Under the pieces are notes generated by a model, which searched no databases, had not been told where the DNA came from, and worked only from the letters and a program-made list of their open reading frames with translations. The position numbers were made by a program, and so were the translations under genes. From assembly GCF_036924515.1 (NCBI RefSeq), contig NZ_JAZHRR010000001.1, positions 5,117,001 to 5,181,000 on the forward strand: a stretch of DNA of 64,000 bases. The letters are read 5' to 3'. Source of the stretch: Bradyrhizobium sp. AZCC 1610 (GTDB lineage: Bacteria > Pseudomonadota > Alphaproteobacteria > Rhizobiales > Xanthobacteraceae). Positions within the stretch are counted from its first letter, which is position 1. Each line of letters begins with the position of its first letter. Positions 17,399 through 26,094 of this stretch are shown piece after piece.

Positions 17399-17665
17399 AT
17401 GAACCGCCCAGCCACCTTCCCGATCGCCCGCGACCCGCTTCCCGATCACGAACAGAAGCAGACTGCCCTGAGCTACCTGAACGAAGCCTGGGCGGAAGCG
17501 CGGCACGAAGGCGTCGATGGCGACTGCCTCGCACAGGCGAGCCTGTTCACGGCGCTGGCCGAACTGGTCTCGACCTACGGCGAGGACGCGGTGGCGAAAT
17601 TCGCGGAAGGTCTCTCGGCCCGCGTGCGCAACGGCGAGTTTTCGCTGGCGTTGGCGAAGCAGTAG
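17399..17665 (+). CDS. Hypothetical protein, 88 aa
   Basis: A small acidic, helical protein with no signal peptide. I start at ATG 17399; the open frame continues up to 17309 but that part looks non-coding. The core Q-T-A-L-S-Y-L-N-E-A-W-A-E-A and A-S-L-F-T-A-L-A-E-L-V are amphipathic helices. It stands alone between the phosphatase and the convergent dihydroorotase gene. No family recognised. Confidence 0.5.
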   Translation: MNRPATFPIARDPLPDHEQKQTALSYLNEAWAEARHEGVDGDCLAQASLFTALAELVSTYGEDAVAKFAEGLSARVRNGEFSLALAKQ

Positions 17666-17671
17666 AAACTC

Positions 17672-19007
17672 TCACGCCTTCAGCGTCTCCAGGAAACGCA
17701 CCGGTTCGCCGGTTGACGGCGCCGTCACCTCACCCTGCCACATCACACGCTTGCCGCGCACGAAGGTGCCGACTGGCCAGCCGGTGACGCGCACGCCGTC
17801 ATAGGGCGTCCAGCCGGCGCGCGAGGCCACCCATTTGTTGGTGATGGTCTCGCTGCGCTTGAGATCGACGATGGTGAAATCGGCGTCATAGCCCGCCGCG
17901 ATGCGGCCCTTGCAGGCGATGTTGTAGAGCCGCGCGGGACCTGCGCTCGTCAGATCGACGAAGCGCGCCAGCGATAGCCGCCCGGCATTGACGTGATCCA
18001 GCATCAACGGCACCCAGCGTCTGCACCCCGGTCATGCCCGAGGGCGAAGCGGGATAGGTCTTGGCTTTTTCCTCCAGCGTATGCGGCGCGTGGTCGGAGC
18101 CGAGCACGTCGATGATGCCCTGCTCGATGCCGTACCAGATACCGTCGCGGTGATCGGCCGAGCGCACCGGCGGGTTCATCTGCGCGCGGGTGCCGAGCCG
18201 CTCGTAGCATTCGGGTGCGGCCATGGTGAGGTGATGCGGCGTCGCCTCGCAGGAGGCGACGTCCTTGTGATCTTTCAAGTATTCGATTTCCTGCTTGGTC
18301 GAGATGTGCAGGACGTGGATGCGTTTTCCCGTTTCGCGCGCAAGATTGACCAGCCGCTGGGTCGCCATCAGCGCCGCGGTCTCGTCGCGCCATACCGGAT
18401 GCGAGCGCGGGTCGCCCTCGATGCGGAGCGGCTTGCGCTCGTTGAGGCGATACTCGTCCTCGGCGTGGAACGCGGCACGGCGGCGGATCACCTGGAAGAT
18501 GCGTCGCAGGCTCTCGTCGTCCTCGACCAGCAGCGCGCCCGTCGAAGAGCCGATAAATACCTTCACGCCGGCGCAGCCCGGTGCGCGCTCCAGTTCAGGT
18601 AAATCCTGAACATTCTCACGCGTGCCGCCGATGAAGAAAGCAAAGTCGCAATGCATGCGATGATAGCCGCGCTTCACCTTGTCGGTGAAGTTGGCTTCCG
18701 TGACGGTCAGCGGATCGGTGTTCGGCATTTCGAATACGGCCGTGACGCCACCCATCACGGCACTGCGCGATCCGGTTTCAAGATCTTCCTTATGGGTCTG
18801 GCCCGGCTCGCGGAAATGCACCTGCGTGTCCATCACGCCGGGCAGGATGTGAAGGCCCTTGCAGTCGATCGTCTCGCCGGCGGAAGCTTGTCCGAGTCCG
18901 CCGATCGCGGCGATCCGGCCGTTGGAAATGCCGATGTCGCGGATGCCCTCGCCGTCCTGATTGACCACGGTGCCGGATTTTAGAATGGTATCAAATCGTT
19001 GATTCAT
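17672..19007 (-). CDS. pyrC: Dihydroorotase-like amidohydrolase, split by a one-base frameshift
   Basis: A class I dihydroorotase family protein (carbamoyl-aspartate to dihydroorotate in pyrimidine synthesis, or a related cyclic amide). The 5' frame reads residues 1 to about 331 to T-G-V-Q-T-L, then derails. The correct continuation V-P-L-M-L-D-H-V is in the next frame from 18013. One extra C in CCC 18013-18015 (GGG in the coding strand) accounts for it, and removing it gives exactly 444 codons plus stop. Motifs present: D-T-Q-V-H-F-R-E-P-G at 60-69, H-V-L-H-I-S, A-T-P-H-H-L and G-S-D-H-A-P-H. The first His of the usual D-x-H-x-H is Gln62. Confidence 0.85.
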
Positions 19008-19157
19008 CGGAGCTTCAAACGTCCTTGGAAGCCCGCTTTAAGGCTATCGCGCGGGCCTTGTTGGGGGCACCTTAGCGCCTTAACTTCGCATGGGGTATCC
19101 GTCACCTGCGTTTCCCCAGGAACTTCAAAAGAACGTCAGAAGAGGCCGATTTAGCTT

Positions 19158-20039
19158 ATGAAAGCAGCGTTTCTTCCGGACCGGGGCGTGGTCAAGGTCA
19201 GCGGCGAGGATGCCCGCAACTTCCTCAATGGCCTCGTCACCACAGACATCACGCTGCTCGAGCCCGGCCTTGGCCGGTTCGGCGCGCTCTTGACGCCGCA
19301 GGGCAAGATCACGGCCGACTTCCTGATCACCGAAGCCCCGGCCGGCCATAGCGGCGGCTTCCTGATCGATGCGCCCCGCGCGCTGGCGCAGAACCTCGCC
19401 GACAAGCTCGGCTTCTACAAGCTGCGCGCCAAGGTCGCGGTCGAAAACATCTCCGACAGCATGGGCGTGCTGGCGGTGTGGGACGGCGAGCCGGCCGTGA
19501 AGCCCGATCTGGCTTTTGCCGACCCGCGGCTCGAGGCGCTGGGCTGGCGCATTCTCGTATCAGAAGATCTCAAGCAGAAGGTGGCCGATCTGATCGGCGC
19601 CGATCTCGTCGATAGCGACGCCTACGAGGCCCATCGCATCGCTTCGGGCGTGCCGCGCGGCGGGCTCGATTTCATGTACAGCGACGCGTTTCCGCACGAG
19701 ACCAATATGGACCGCCTGCACGGCGTCGATTTCGACAAGGGCTGCTATGTCGGGCAGGAAGTGGTGTCGCGGATGCAGCATCGCGGCACCGCGCGCACGC
19801 GGATCGTGCGGGTCACTCTGGAAGACTTTTCGCCGGAAGCCGGGCTCCCTGTTCTCGCCGGCGACAAGCCGGTCGGCACCATGGGTTCGACTGCCGAAGG
19901 CAAGGGTCTTGCGCTGCTCCGAACCGATCGCGTCGCCGATGCGCTAGAGGCCGGCCTGGCGTTGACGGCCGGCGGCCTTGCGATCCGGCTGACCGACCCG
20001 AATGACGTTCGCACCCCACCGAAGCAGACCGTCGCATGA
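19158..20039 (+). CDS. ygfZ: YgfZ/GcvT-like folate-binding Fe-S maintenance protein
   Basis: Tetrahydrofolate-binding protein that supports repair or assembly of certain Fe-S enzymes. The diagnostic K-G-C-Y-V-G-Q-E lies near residues 195-202, within the family's D-K-G-C-Y-x-G-Q-E signature. The N-terminal region R-N-F-L-N-G-L-V-T-T-D-I is the folate-binding first segment. Length 293 aa is usual for alphaproteobacterial YgfZ. The stop overlaps the start of tag by four bases, making this the first gene of a three-gene operon. Confidence 0.9.
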   Translation: MKAAFLPDRGVVKVSGEDARNFLNGLVTTDITLLEPGLGRFGALLTPQGKITADFLITEAPAGHSGGFLIDAPRALAQNLADKLGFYKLRAKVAVENISDSMGVLAVWDGEPAVKPDLAFADPRLEALGWRILVSEDLKQKVADLIGADLVDSDAYEAHRIASGVPRGGLDFMYSDAFPHETNMDRLHGVDFDKGCYVGQEVVSRMQHRGTARTRIVRVTLEDFSPEAGLPVLAGDKPVGTMGSTAEGKGLALLRTDRVADALEAGLALTAGGLAIRLTDPNDVRTPPKQTVA

Positions 20040-20662
20040 GCAAATCTGCGCGCCTGCACCCCGACGGCAAAACACGGTGCCCGTGGCCCGGTGAAGACCC
20101 GTTCTACATGGCCTATCACGACACCGAGTGGGGCGTGCCGGAGTACGACGACCGGGCGCTCTATGAAAAGCTGATCCTCGACGGCTTCCAGGCCGGACTG
20201 TCGTGGATCACGATTCTGCGCAAGCGCGAAAACTTCCGCAAAGCGTTCGACGATTTCCAGCCGGAAAAGATCGCCCGCTACAGCGACAAGAAGATCCACG
20301 CCCTGATGAACGATGCCGGCATCGTGCGCAACCGCGCCAAGATCGAGGGCGCCGTCAACAGCGCCAAGGCCTATCTGAAGATCATGGAAGAAGGCGCGGG
20401 CTTCTCAAAATTCCTGTGGGACTTCGTCGACGGCAAGCCCGTCGTCAACCAATTCAAGACCACCGCCAGCGTGCCGGCCTCGACGCCGGTCTCGATCAAG
20501 ATTTCAAAGGAGCTCGGCGCGCGCGGCTTCAAATTCGTCGGCCCGACCATCGTCTACGCCTTCATGCAGGCGACCGGCATGGTCAACGACCATCTGGTCA
20601 CGTGCTTCTGCCACGAGAACTGCAGCGGCAAACTTCGCAAGCCCCGCCTCAAGGCCAAATGA
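20036..20662 (+). CDS. tag: DNA-3-methyladenine glycosylase I
   Basis: Removes 3-methyladenine from alkylated DNA, opening base excision repair. The structural zinc site is intact: Cys and His in R-C-P-W-P-G and A-Y-H-D-T-E-W-G near the N-terminus, His and Cys in the C-terminal H-L-V-T-C-F-C-H. The helix-hairpin-helix-like core has F-Q-A-G-L-S-W-I-T-I-L-R-K-R-E and the catalytic-pocket Glu. 208 aa, slightly longer than E. coli Tag (187 aa). Starts at ATGA overlapping ygfZ and ends in an ATGA overlapping the HD gene. Confidence 0.93.
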   Translation: MSKSARLHPDGKTRCPWPGEDPFYMAYHDTEWGVPEYDDRALYEKLILDGFQAGLSWITILRKRENFRKAFDDFQPEKIARYSDKKIHALMNDAGIVRNRAKIEGAVNSAKAYLKIMEEGAGFSKFLWDFVDGKPVVNQFKTTASVPASTPVSIKISKELGARGFKFVGPTIVYAFMQATGMVNDHLVTCFCHENCSGKLRKPRLKAK

Positions 20663-21270
20663 CGACGCGAAAATCGTCCCATGTCGCCAACCGCGCCTGG
20701 CAGCGTATGCTGTCGGGGCGGCGGCTCGATCTGCTTGACCCCTCCCCGCTCGATATCGAGATCGCCGACATCGCCCATGGGCTGGCGCGCGTCGCGCGCT
20801 GGAACGGGCAGACCAGCGGCGCGCATATTTTCTCGGTGGCGCAGCACACGCTGCTGGTGGAAACCGTGATGCGCGAGCAGATGCCGCGCGTCGACGCCCG
20901 CTTCCGGATTGCAGCGCTGCTGCACGACGCGCCGGAATATGTCATCGGCGACATGATCTCGCCGTTCAAGGCAGTGCTCGGCTGCGACTACAAGGTGGTG
21001 GAGAAGCGCCTGCTGGCGGCGATCCATATTCGCTTCGGGCTGCCGCCAACTCTCGCCGATGAAATCACCAAAGCCATCAAGGCGGCCGATCGCGGCGCGG
21101 CCTATCTCGAGGCCACCCATCTGGCGGGATTTTCACAGGCCGAGGCGAGGCGCCTGTTCGGCAAGGATCCCGGCCTGCCCGCGGCCACGGTGCGCGATTA
21201 TCTGACGCCATGGACCGCGGCCCGGGCCGAGAAGCAGTTTTTGGCGCGATTCAAGCTGCTGCTCGGTTGA
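20659..21270 (+). CDS. HD-domain phosphohydrolase (YfbR-like)
   Basis: A 203-aa HD hydrolase that probably dephosphorylates nucleotides. The metal-binding residues are visible: His in I-F-S-V-A-Q-H-T near 52-59, the His-Asp pair in A-L-L-H-D-A-P-E near 87-94, and the distal Asp in K-A-A-D-R-G near 147. ATG 20659 overlaps the tag stop by four bases, so it is translationally coupled. Linkage to a DNA glycosylase fits a nucleotide-pool or DNA-damage role, but that is inference from position. Confidence 0.85.
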   Translation: MTTRKSSHVANRAWQRMLSGRRLDLLDPSPLDIEIADIAHGLARVARWNGQTSGAHIFSVAQHTLLVETVMREQMPRVDARFRIAALLHDAPEYVIGDMISPFKAVLGCDYKVVEKRLLAAIHIRFGLPPTLADEITKAIKAADRGAAYLEATHLAGFSQAEARRLFGKDPGLPAATVRDYLTPWTAARAEKQFLARFKLLLG

Positions 21271-21345
21271 ACGTCTCGCGCAAACCTGCTTTCACCACCC
21301 GGTCCGCGGGCCTATAATCGCGACAGGACGCTCCAAGGGATCGCC

Positions 21346-21852
21346 ATGCTTCACATCTGCTCGCTTGCCGCACTTCCCGAGACCGTAAGAGCCACCGGCG
21401 CCAGCCATATCCTCACCGTGATGGCCAATGTCGATCAGGTGCTGCGGCCGGCCTCGGTGCTCGAGGCCAATCATCTGAGAGTGTCGATGGACGACATCAC
21501 CGAGCAGATGGACGGTTTTGTCGCGCCGTCGGACCAGCATATCGAGAGGGTACTGAATTTCGTCCGAGGCTGGGACCGCAGCGCGCCGATGGTGGTGCAC
21601 TGCTACGCCGGCATCAGCCGCTCGACGGCAAGCGCCTTTGCCGCCGCCTGCGCGCTCAATCCGCATCGCGACGAGATCGAGATCGCCCGGCAAATTCGCG
21701 CCCGCTCCGCGATTGCCTCGCCGAACCGGCTGATCGTCAGCCTCGCGGACAAGGCGCTCGGGCGCGAGGGCCGGATGTTGCGCGCGCTCGACGAGATGGG
21801 CCCGGGCAGCATGACCGTCGAAGGCCGGCCGTTCCAACTCGATCTGGAATAG
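21346..21852 (+). CDS. Tyrosine/dual-specificity protein phosphatase
   Basis: A 168-aa phosphatase with the P-loop H-C-Y-A-G-I-S-R-S at residues 85-93, which holds the catalytic Cys and Arg. The general-acid Asp is probably in the V-S-M-D-D-I-T segment near 49-52. The N-terminus I-C-S-L-A-A-L-P-E-T-V resembles bacterial small DSP-like proteins found in rhizobia. Cytoplasmic; substrate unknown. A 75-bp gap separates it from the tag operon. Confidence 0.85.
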   Translation: MLHICSLAALPETVRATGASHILTVMANVDQVLRPASVLEANHLRVSMDDITEQMDGFVAPSDQHIERVLNFVRGWDRSAPMVVHCYAGISRSTASAFAAACALNPHRDEIEIARQIRARSAIASPNRLIVSLADKALGREGRMLRALDEMGPGSMTVEGRPFQLDLE

Positions 21853-21941
21853 CGGCAGATTTGAACTTTTAGCGGACAACGGCGCACACAGGATTGCAAC
21901 CAGGCTGCGGACGTGGCCGGTTAACGGCTAGTCATTCGTTT

Positions 21942-21990
21942 TGACGCGTTTTCTTCACGCGAACCGGTACCCACTTCGCTTGAAAACGCT
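21942..21990. repeat. Dispersed palindromic element
   Basis: GCGTTTTC near the left end pairs with GAAAACGC near the right, and the centre holds CGCGAACCGGT and ACTTCGCTTG. I recognise this type as a common intergenic repeat of Bradyrhizobium and relatives. It lies directly before the DUF2339 gene and might form a hairpin in its leader. Confidence 0.6.
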
Positions 21991-22014
21991 TCGGAACGCC
22001 CGCCTGGAGGCCCA

Positions 22015-24720
22015 ATGTTCGACGACCCCTTCGTTTTCTTCGCGCTCGTGATCGCGATCGTCGCCCTGATCTTCGCGCGAAAGGCCATGAACCAGGTGGC
22101 AGAGCTGCGCCAGCGCCTGGAGGCGATCCAGGCGACGCCGACGGCCGCCGCTGCGCACGTGCCTCCACCTCTCACACCATTTGAAGCGTTCGAGCGGACC
22201 CTGCCCCCGGCCTCGGCCGCACCGACCCCACCGCCCATCGCACCCGACGTCGAATCCGTCGCGCCCGCTGAGGCGTCAGAACAGGCCGCAGGTGGCGCGG
22301 CACCACCACCGCCGCCTCCGCTGCCACAGCCCGATCGTGGCTTCGAGGAAACAGTCGGCACTCGCTGGGTAGTTTGGATCGGCGGGCTGACGCTGGCGCT
22401 CGGCGGGTTCTTCATGGTGCGATATTCGATCGAGGCCGGCCTGCTCGGCCCAGGCGTGCGCACCATGCTGGGCGGCTTGTTCGCGCTGGCTCTGCTGCTG
22501 GCCGGCGAATGGACGCGCCGCAAAGAGAGCATCTCCACGATCGAGGCGCTGCCAATCGCCAATATCCCGGCCATTCTGACGGCCGCCGGAACGGCAGTGG
22601 CGTTCGCCACGGTGTACGCCGCCTACGCGCTATACGGCTTCCTGGTGCCGGCGACCGCCTTCATCTTGCTGGGACTGGTGGCAATGGGCACGCTTGCGGC
22701 GGCACTCTTGCACGGGCCGGCGCTCGCCGGCCTCGGCGTCGTCGGCGCCTTCGTGACGCCGATCCTGGTCTCGTCCGACAAGCCGGACTTCTGGGCGCTC
22801 TACATCTATCTCGCGATCGTCACCGCGGCGGCCTTCGGTCTGGCGCGCGTGAGGCTGTGGCGCTGGCTCGCGGTCACCACGATCGCGTTCGCGCTGCTGT
22901 GGACGTTCCCCTGCCTGCAATGCGGTCCGTCGATGGTCGGCCCGCATGCGTTCCACGTGCTCGCCGGTTTCATTCTCGCCGCCCTGCTGGTGGTGTGCGG
23001 CTTCATGTTCGGCCCGCCCGCGGACGAGGGCGAGGTCGAGCCGATCTCGTCCGGCTCGCTTGCGGCCTATTTGCTCGGCGCGACCCTGATCGTGCTGAAC
23101 AGTTTCCATGCCGACACCGCGATGATCGTGTTCGGCCTGCTGGTGGCCGGCAGCCTGTTCGTCGCCTGGCGCAGCGATGCCGCCGCTGGCGCGGTCGGAG
23201 CCGCGGCTGCGTTGGTCTTTGTCGTATTCGCCGAATGGGCCGTTCGCGCCAATCCCGACATGCTGGTGCTGCCCGACGGCCCGTTGCAAGGCATCGGGCC
23301 GAGCGCCACGGACGGATCGGTGTCGCTGCACCTGATATCGGCCGCGATCTTCGCTGCGGGCTTCGGCGCTGCCGGATTCCTCGCGCAGGGCCGCTTCGCG
23401 GGACCGGTCATACCGGTGATCTGGTCGGCCGCCGCGGTCTTCACGCCGGTGGCGCTTCTGGTCGCACTCTACGCCCGCATCGCGCATCTCGACCGCTCGA
23501 TTCCGTTTGCAATTCTCGCGGTGATTTTGGCAGTGGCCTATGCCGCTGCGACCGAGATCCTCAGCAAGCGCGATGACCGTCCGGGATTGCAGGCTTCGAT
23601 CGCGCTGTTTGCGACCGGCTCGCTGGCAGCGCTGGCGCTGGCACTGACCTTTGCGCTGGAAAAGGGCTGGCTGACAATTGCGCTGGCCTTGATGTCGGCA
23701 GGCACCGCCTGGATTTCAACGCAGCGGCCGATCTCGTTCCTGCGCGCACTCGCGGCCATCCTCGCCGGCATCGTGGTGTTGCGGATCGGCTACGAGCCGC
23801 GCATCGTAGGCCAAGCCGTCGGCACCACGCCGATCTTCAACTGGCTGTTGTGGGGCTACGGCATTCCTGCCGCCTCGTTCTGGGCCGGCAGTATCTTGCT
23901 GCGACGCGGCGGCGATGACGCGCCGCTGCGGACGGTGGAATCGGCGGCGATCCTGTTCACGGTGCTGCTGGCCTTCATGGAAATCCGCCACGCCGTCAAC
24001 AATGGCGACGTCTATCGCCAGAGCGCCGGCCTGACCGAGGTCGCGCTGCAAGTCTGCGTCGCGCTGGCGATGGCGATCGGACTGGAGCGCCTGCGTATCC
24101 GCACCGGCAGCGTCATCCACAACGCCGGCGCGATCCTGCTGACGGCTTTCGCCGGCCTCGCAACGGTGTTCGGGCTGTTGCTGCTGGAGAACCCGATGCT
24201 CCGGTGGATCGACGTCGGCGGCATCGTCATCAACCTCCTGCTGCTCGGCTACGCCCTGCCCGCGGTGCTCGCGCTGCTATTGTCCTATGCCGTGGCAGGC
24301 CGCCGCCCCGTGGCCTACGCCAACACGATTGCGGCGGCAGCGCTCATTCTCGCGCTTGCCTATGTGACGTTTGAGATCAGGCGAATGTATCACGGTCCGG
24401 CGATCTCGGTCGGTCCGACCACCGGCGCCGAGCAATACACCTACTCGATCGCGTACCTGGCGTTCGGCGTCGTACTGCTCGGCATCGGCATCCTCTTCAA
24501 CTCGCAGCGCGCGCGGCTGGCGTCCGCGGTCGTCATCGGACTGACGATCCTGAAAGCCTTCATGATCGACATGTCGACCCTGACCGGCGTCTATCGCGCG
24601 CTGTCCTTCATGTGCCTCGGCCTGGTGCTGGTGGCGATCGGCTGGCTGTACCAGCGGATCCTGTTCCGCAGGCAAGCGGCGGCGCCGCCGCCTGCGCCGG
24701 CTGCTTCCTCGGGAAGCTGA
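22015..24720 (+). CDS. DUF2339 family giant membrane protein, 901 aa
   Basis: An inner-membrane protein with one N-terminal helix (F-F-A-L-V-I-A-I-V-A-L-I-F), a coiled segment with L-R-Q-R-L-E, then a proline/alanine-rich cytoplasmic or periplasmic linker over about residues 45-110. The remaining ~780 residues are an almost unbroken series of two dozen or more hydrophobic helices starting at G-T-R-W-V-V-W-I-G-G-L-T-L-A-L-G-G. That W-x-x-x-G-G motif and size are typical of DUF2339. Function is unknown; transport or envelope roles have been guessed for the family. GGAGG precedes ATG 22015. Confidence 0.85.
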   Translation: MFDDPFVFFALVIAIVALIFARKAMNQVAELRQRLEAIQATPTAAAAHVPPPLTPFEAFERTLPPASAAPTPPPIAPDVESVAPAEASEQAAGGAAPPPPPPLPQPDRGFEETVGTRWVVWIGGLTLALGGFFMVRYSIEAGLLGPGVRTMLGGLFALALLLAGEWTRRKESISTIEALPIANIPAILTAAGTAVAFATVYAAYALYGFLVPATAFILLGLVAMGTLAAALLHGPALAGLGVVGAFVTPILVSSDKPDFWALYIYLAIVTAAAFGLARVRLWRWLAVTTIAFALLWTFPCLQCGPSMVGPHAFHVLAGFILAALLVVCGFMFGPPADEGEVEPISSGSLAAYLLGATLIVLNSFHADTAMIVFGLLVAGSLFVAWRSDAAAGAVGAAAALVFVVFAEWAVRANPDMLVLPDGPLQGIGPSATDGSVSLHLISAAIFAAGFGAAGFLAQGRFAGPVIPVIWSAAAVFTPVALLVALYARIAHLDRSIPFAILAVILAVAYAAATEILSKRDDRPGLQASIALFATGSLAALALALTFALEKGWLTIALALMSAGTAWISTQRPISFLRALAAILAGIVVLRIGYEPRIVGQAVGTTPIFNWLLWGYGIPAASFWAGSILLRRGGDDAPLRTVESAAILFTVLLAFMEIRHAVNNGDVYRQSAGLTEVALQVCVALAMAIGLERLRIRTGSVIHNAGAILLTAFAGLATVFGLLLLENPMLRWIDVGGIVINLLLLGYALPAVLALLLSYAVAGRRPVAYANTIAAAALILALAYVTFEIRRMYHGPAISVGPTTGAEQYTYSIAYLAFGVVLLGIGILFNSQRARLASAVVIGLTILKAFMIDMSTLTGVYRALSFMCLGLVLVAIGWLYQRILFRRQAAAPPPAPAASSGS

Positions 24721-24724
24721 CTCG

Positions 24725-24850
24725 TCAGGCGGCGCGCACCGACTCGAGGAATTTGGCGACCTCGACCTTGAGATGGTTGCTGTCGCCCGACAGCAACTGC
24801 GCCGCGGAGAGAACATGCGACGAGGCGGTCTCCGTCTCGGTCGCACCGGA
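24725..24850 (-). pseudogene. Orphan C-terminal tail of a methyl-accepting chemotaxis protein
   Basis: On the minus strand, the last ~40 codons before the TGA at 24725 read T-A-S-S-H-V-L-S-A-A-Q-L-L-S, then H-L-K-V-E-V-A-K-F-L-E-S-V-R-A-A. This is the standard C-terminus of alphaproteobacterial chemoreceptors (V-L-x-A-A-x-x-L-S then V-x-x-F-L-x-x-V-R-A-A). Nothing of the signalling hairpin, HAMP or sensor domains is present upstream, where a DUF6894 gene lies instead. It is a deletion remnant. Confidence 0.65.
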
Positions 24851-24857
24851 CGGCGAG

Positions 24858-25091
24858 CTAACTGACGGATTCCGCGACAAGGCGAATCCTGAACACCGGC
24901 TTCTTGGCTTCGTCCAGGAGCTCCATCTGCCATTCGGCATTCTGTTTCAGGCTGCGCGAAAGGCTGCCGAGCAGGTTGCCGCAGACCTTGGTCATCTCGG
25001 TCCAGGCGGCCTCGCGGCTTTCGAATTCGGACCCCTGATCAGACGCGCCCGCGTAGCGGCCGTGGCTGATCCGAAAAAAATATAGCGGCAT
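24858..25091 (-). CDS. DUF6894 family small protein, 77 aa
   Basis: Starts M-P-L-Y-F-F-R-I-S-H-G-R-Y, the typical opening of DUF6894 proteins, and continues with S-R-E-A-A-W-T-E-M and a C-terminal strand pattern W-Q-M-E-L-L-D-E and V-F-R-I-R. These small cytoplasmic alpha/beta proteins occur in many paralogues in Bradyrhizobium, with no known function. The open frame extends upstream to 25283 but I take ATG 25091. It ends close to the chemoreceptor remnant, so insertion of this gene may mark the deletion. Confidence 0.75.
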   Translation of the reverse strand: MPLYFFRISHGRYAGASDQGSEFESREAAWTEMTKVCGNLLGSLSRSLKQNAEWQMELLDEAKKPVFRIRLVAESVS

Positions 25092-25319
25092 GATTGATCT
25101 CACGTGTTGGGCCGCCTCCCGGCTTCTCTGCCGGTCACCACTTGGAATGAGATTCGCTACCAGGACATGAATGCGCCAGCCCGTATGACTACGGGTTCCC
25201 GTTCGCCGGATGAGGCTTGATGTCGGATAGTTCATCGGCCGCGCTGCGTCTCTCGGACCGCCCGCACGCCCATTCGATCCCAAGGCAGCTTATTTGCCGT
25301 CCCCGCGGTGTTGCCGCGA

Positions 25320-25934
25320 TCAATCGGTCGAGCGGCGCAGTTCCGGGGCGCTCTCGGCCTTGGCCGGTTCAGGCTTGGCCTGCTCCGCCTTCGGCTCGGA
25401 CTTCACCGGCTCGAGCTTGGCGCTCTCGACCGCCGGCGTTTCGACCCGCCCCGTTACTTCGGCACGCGCGTCAGCCGCGCGCGACGGCTCCTCCCGACGA
25501 TGCAGCGAGCGCGGTCGCGCCACGGAGCGCGCCATTAGCATCTGCGAGGCGCCCTGATGGCGGAAATCGCAATATGCGAAACCCATGCCCGAGACGGAGC
25601 CGCGGAACGAGCGATCGTCGCGCTTGTCGATATTGAAGCACGGCTCGAACGGAAGTCCCTTGATCGAAGCGCAAACGGCCTGGCCGCGAATCTGCAGCGT
25701 GTTGCCCGGCAGGCGCACATGGCGGAGCGGGCCCGAGCCGCTGAATTGGATAGACCCGGCTGCGCCGAGATCGTCGAGCACGCGGCCAGTGCCGCGGGTG
25801 CCGTCAAAGCAGGTGAAGGCGAAGGTCTTGCCTGCCACAAACTTGCGCGCCTCGTCGGCATTCATGCTCCCGGCCAGCGCAGGAACGATCATCGCACTGG
25901 CCGTGACGGCCCCCAGAACCAAACGCGCAAGCAT
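25320..25934 (-). CDS. Hypothetical exported protein with Lys/Glu/Pro-rich tail, 204 aa
   Basis: ATG 25934 gives a signal peptide (M-L-A-R-L-V-L-G-A-V-T-A-S-A through A-L-A-G). The domain over residues 25-130 has four cysteines, in A-F-T-C-F-D-G-T-R-G, Q-A-V-C-A-S-I-K-G, F-E-P-C-F-N-I and A-Y-C-D-F-R. These could form two disulfides in the periplasm. The last ~70 residues are low complexity with repeated A-K-P-E-P-A-K, which may be flexible or associate with the envelope. The longer frame up to 26021 is rejected as start. Family not recognised. Confidence 0.6.
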   Translation of the reverse strand: MLARLVLGAVTASAMIVPALAGSMNADEARKFVAGKTFAFTCFDGTRGTGRVLDDLGAAGSIQFSGSGPLRHVRLPGNTLQIRGQAVCASIKGLPFEPCFNIDKRDDRSFRGSVSGMGFAYCDFRHQGASQMLMARSVARPRSLHRREEPSRAADARAEVTGRVETPAVESAKLEPVKSEPKAEQAKPEPAKAESAPELRRSTD

Positions 25935-26094
25935 GCAGCTACTCCAACTTAACAAGAGCGCGGGCGTCCGCCTTGGCTTGAGCACGAAACCGGGCCCCCA
26001 GTTTGCCGGACCATGCTGCAAGCCTCTTTACCCCGTGCTTACCATACCAACCGTGGCAATTTGGAGCAGGTTGGTTGGTAAAGTCTGAACGACG

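Noticed and set aside
17672..18013. Separate 113-aa amidohydrolase-like protein
   Set aside because: It is the 3' part of the frameshifted dihydroorotase, continuous with 18013-19007 after removal of one base.
22374..23576. 400-residue open plus-strand frame inside the DUF2339 gene
   Set aside because: It is rich in Arg, Gly and Ala and is a shadow of the membrane protein in another frame; the real frame has hydrophobic helices and a ribosome binding site.
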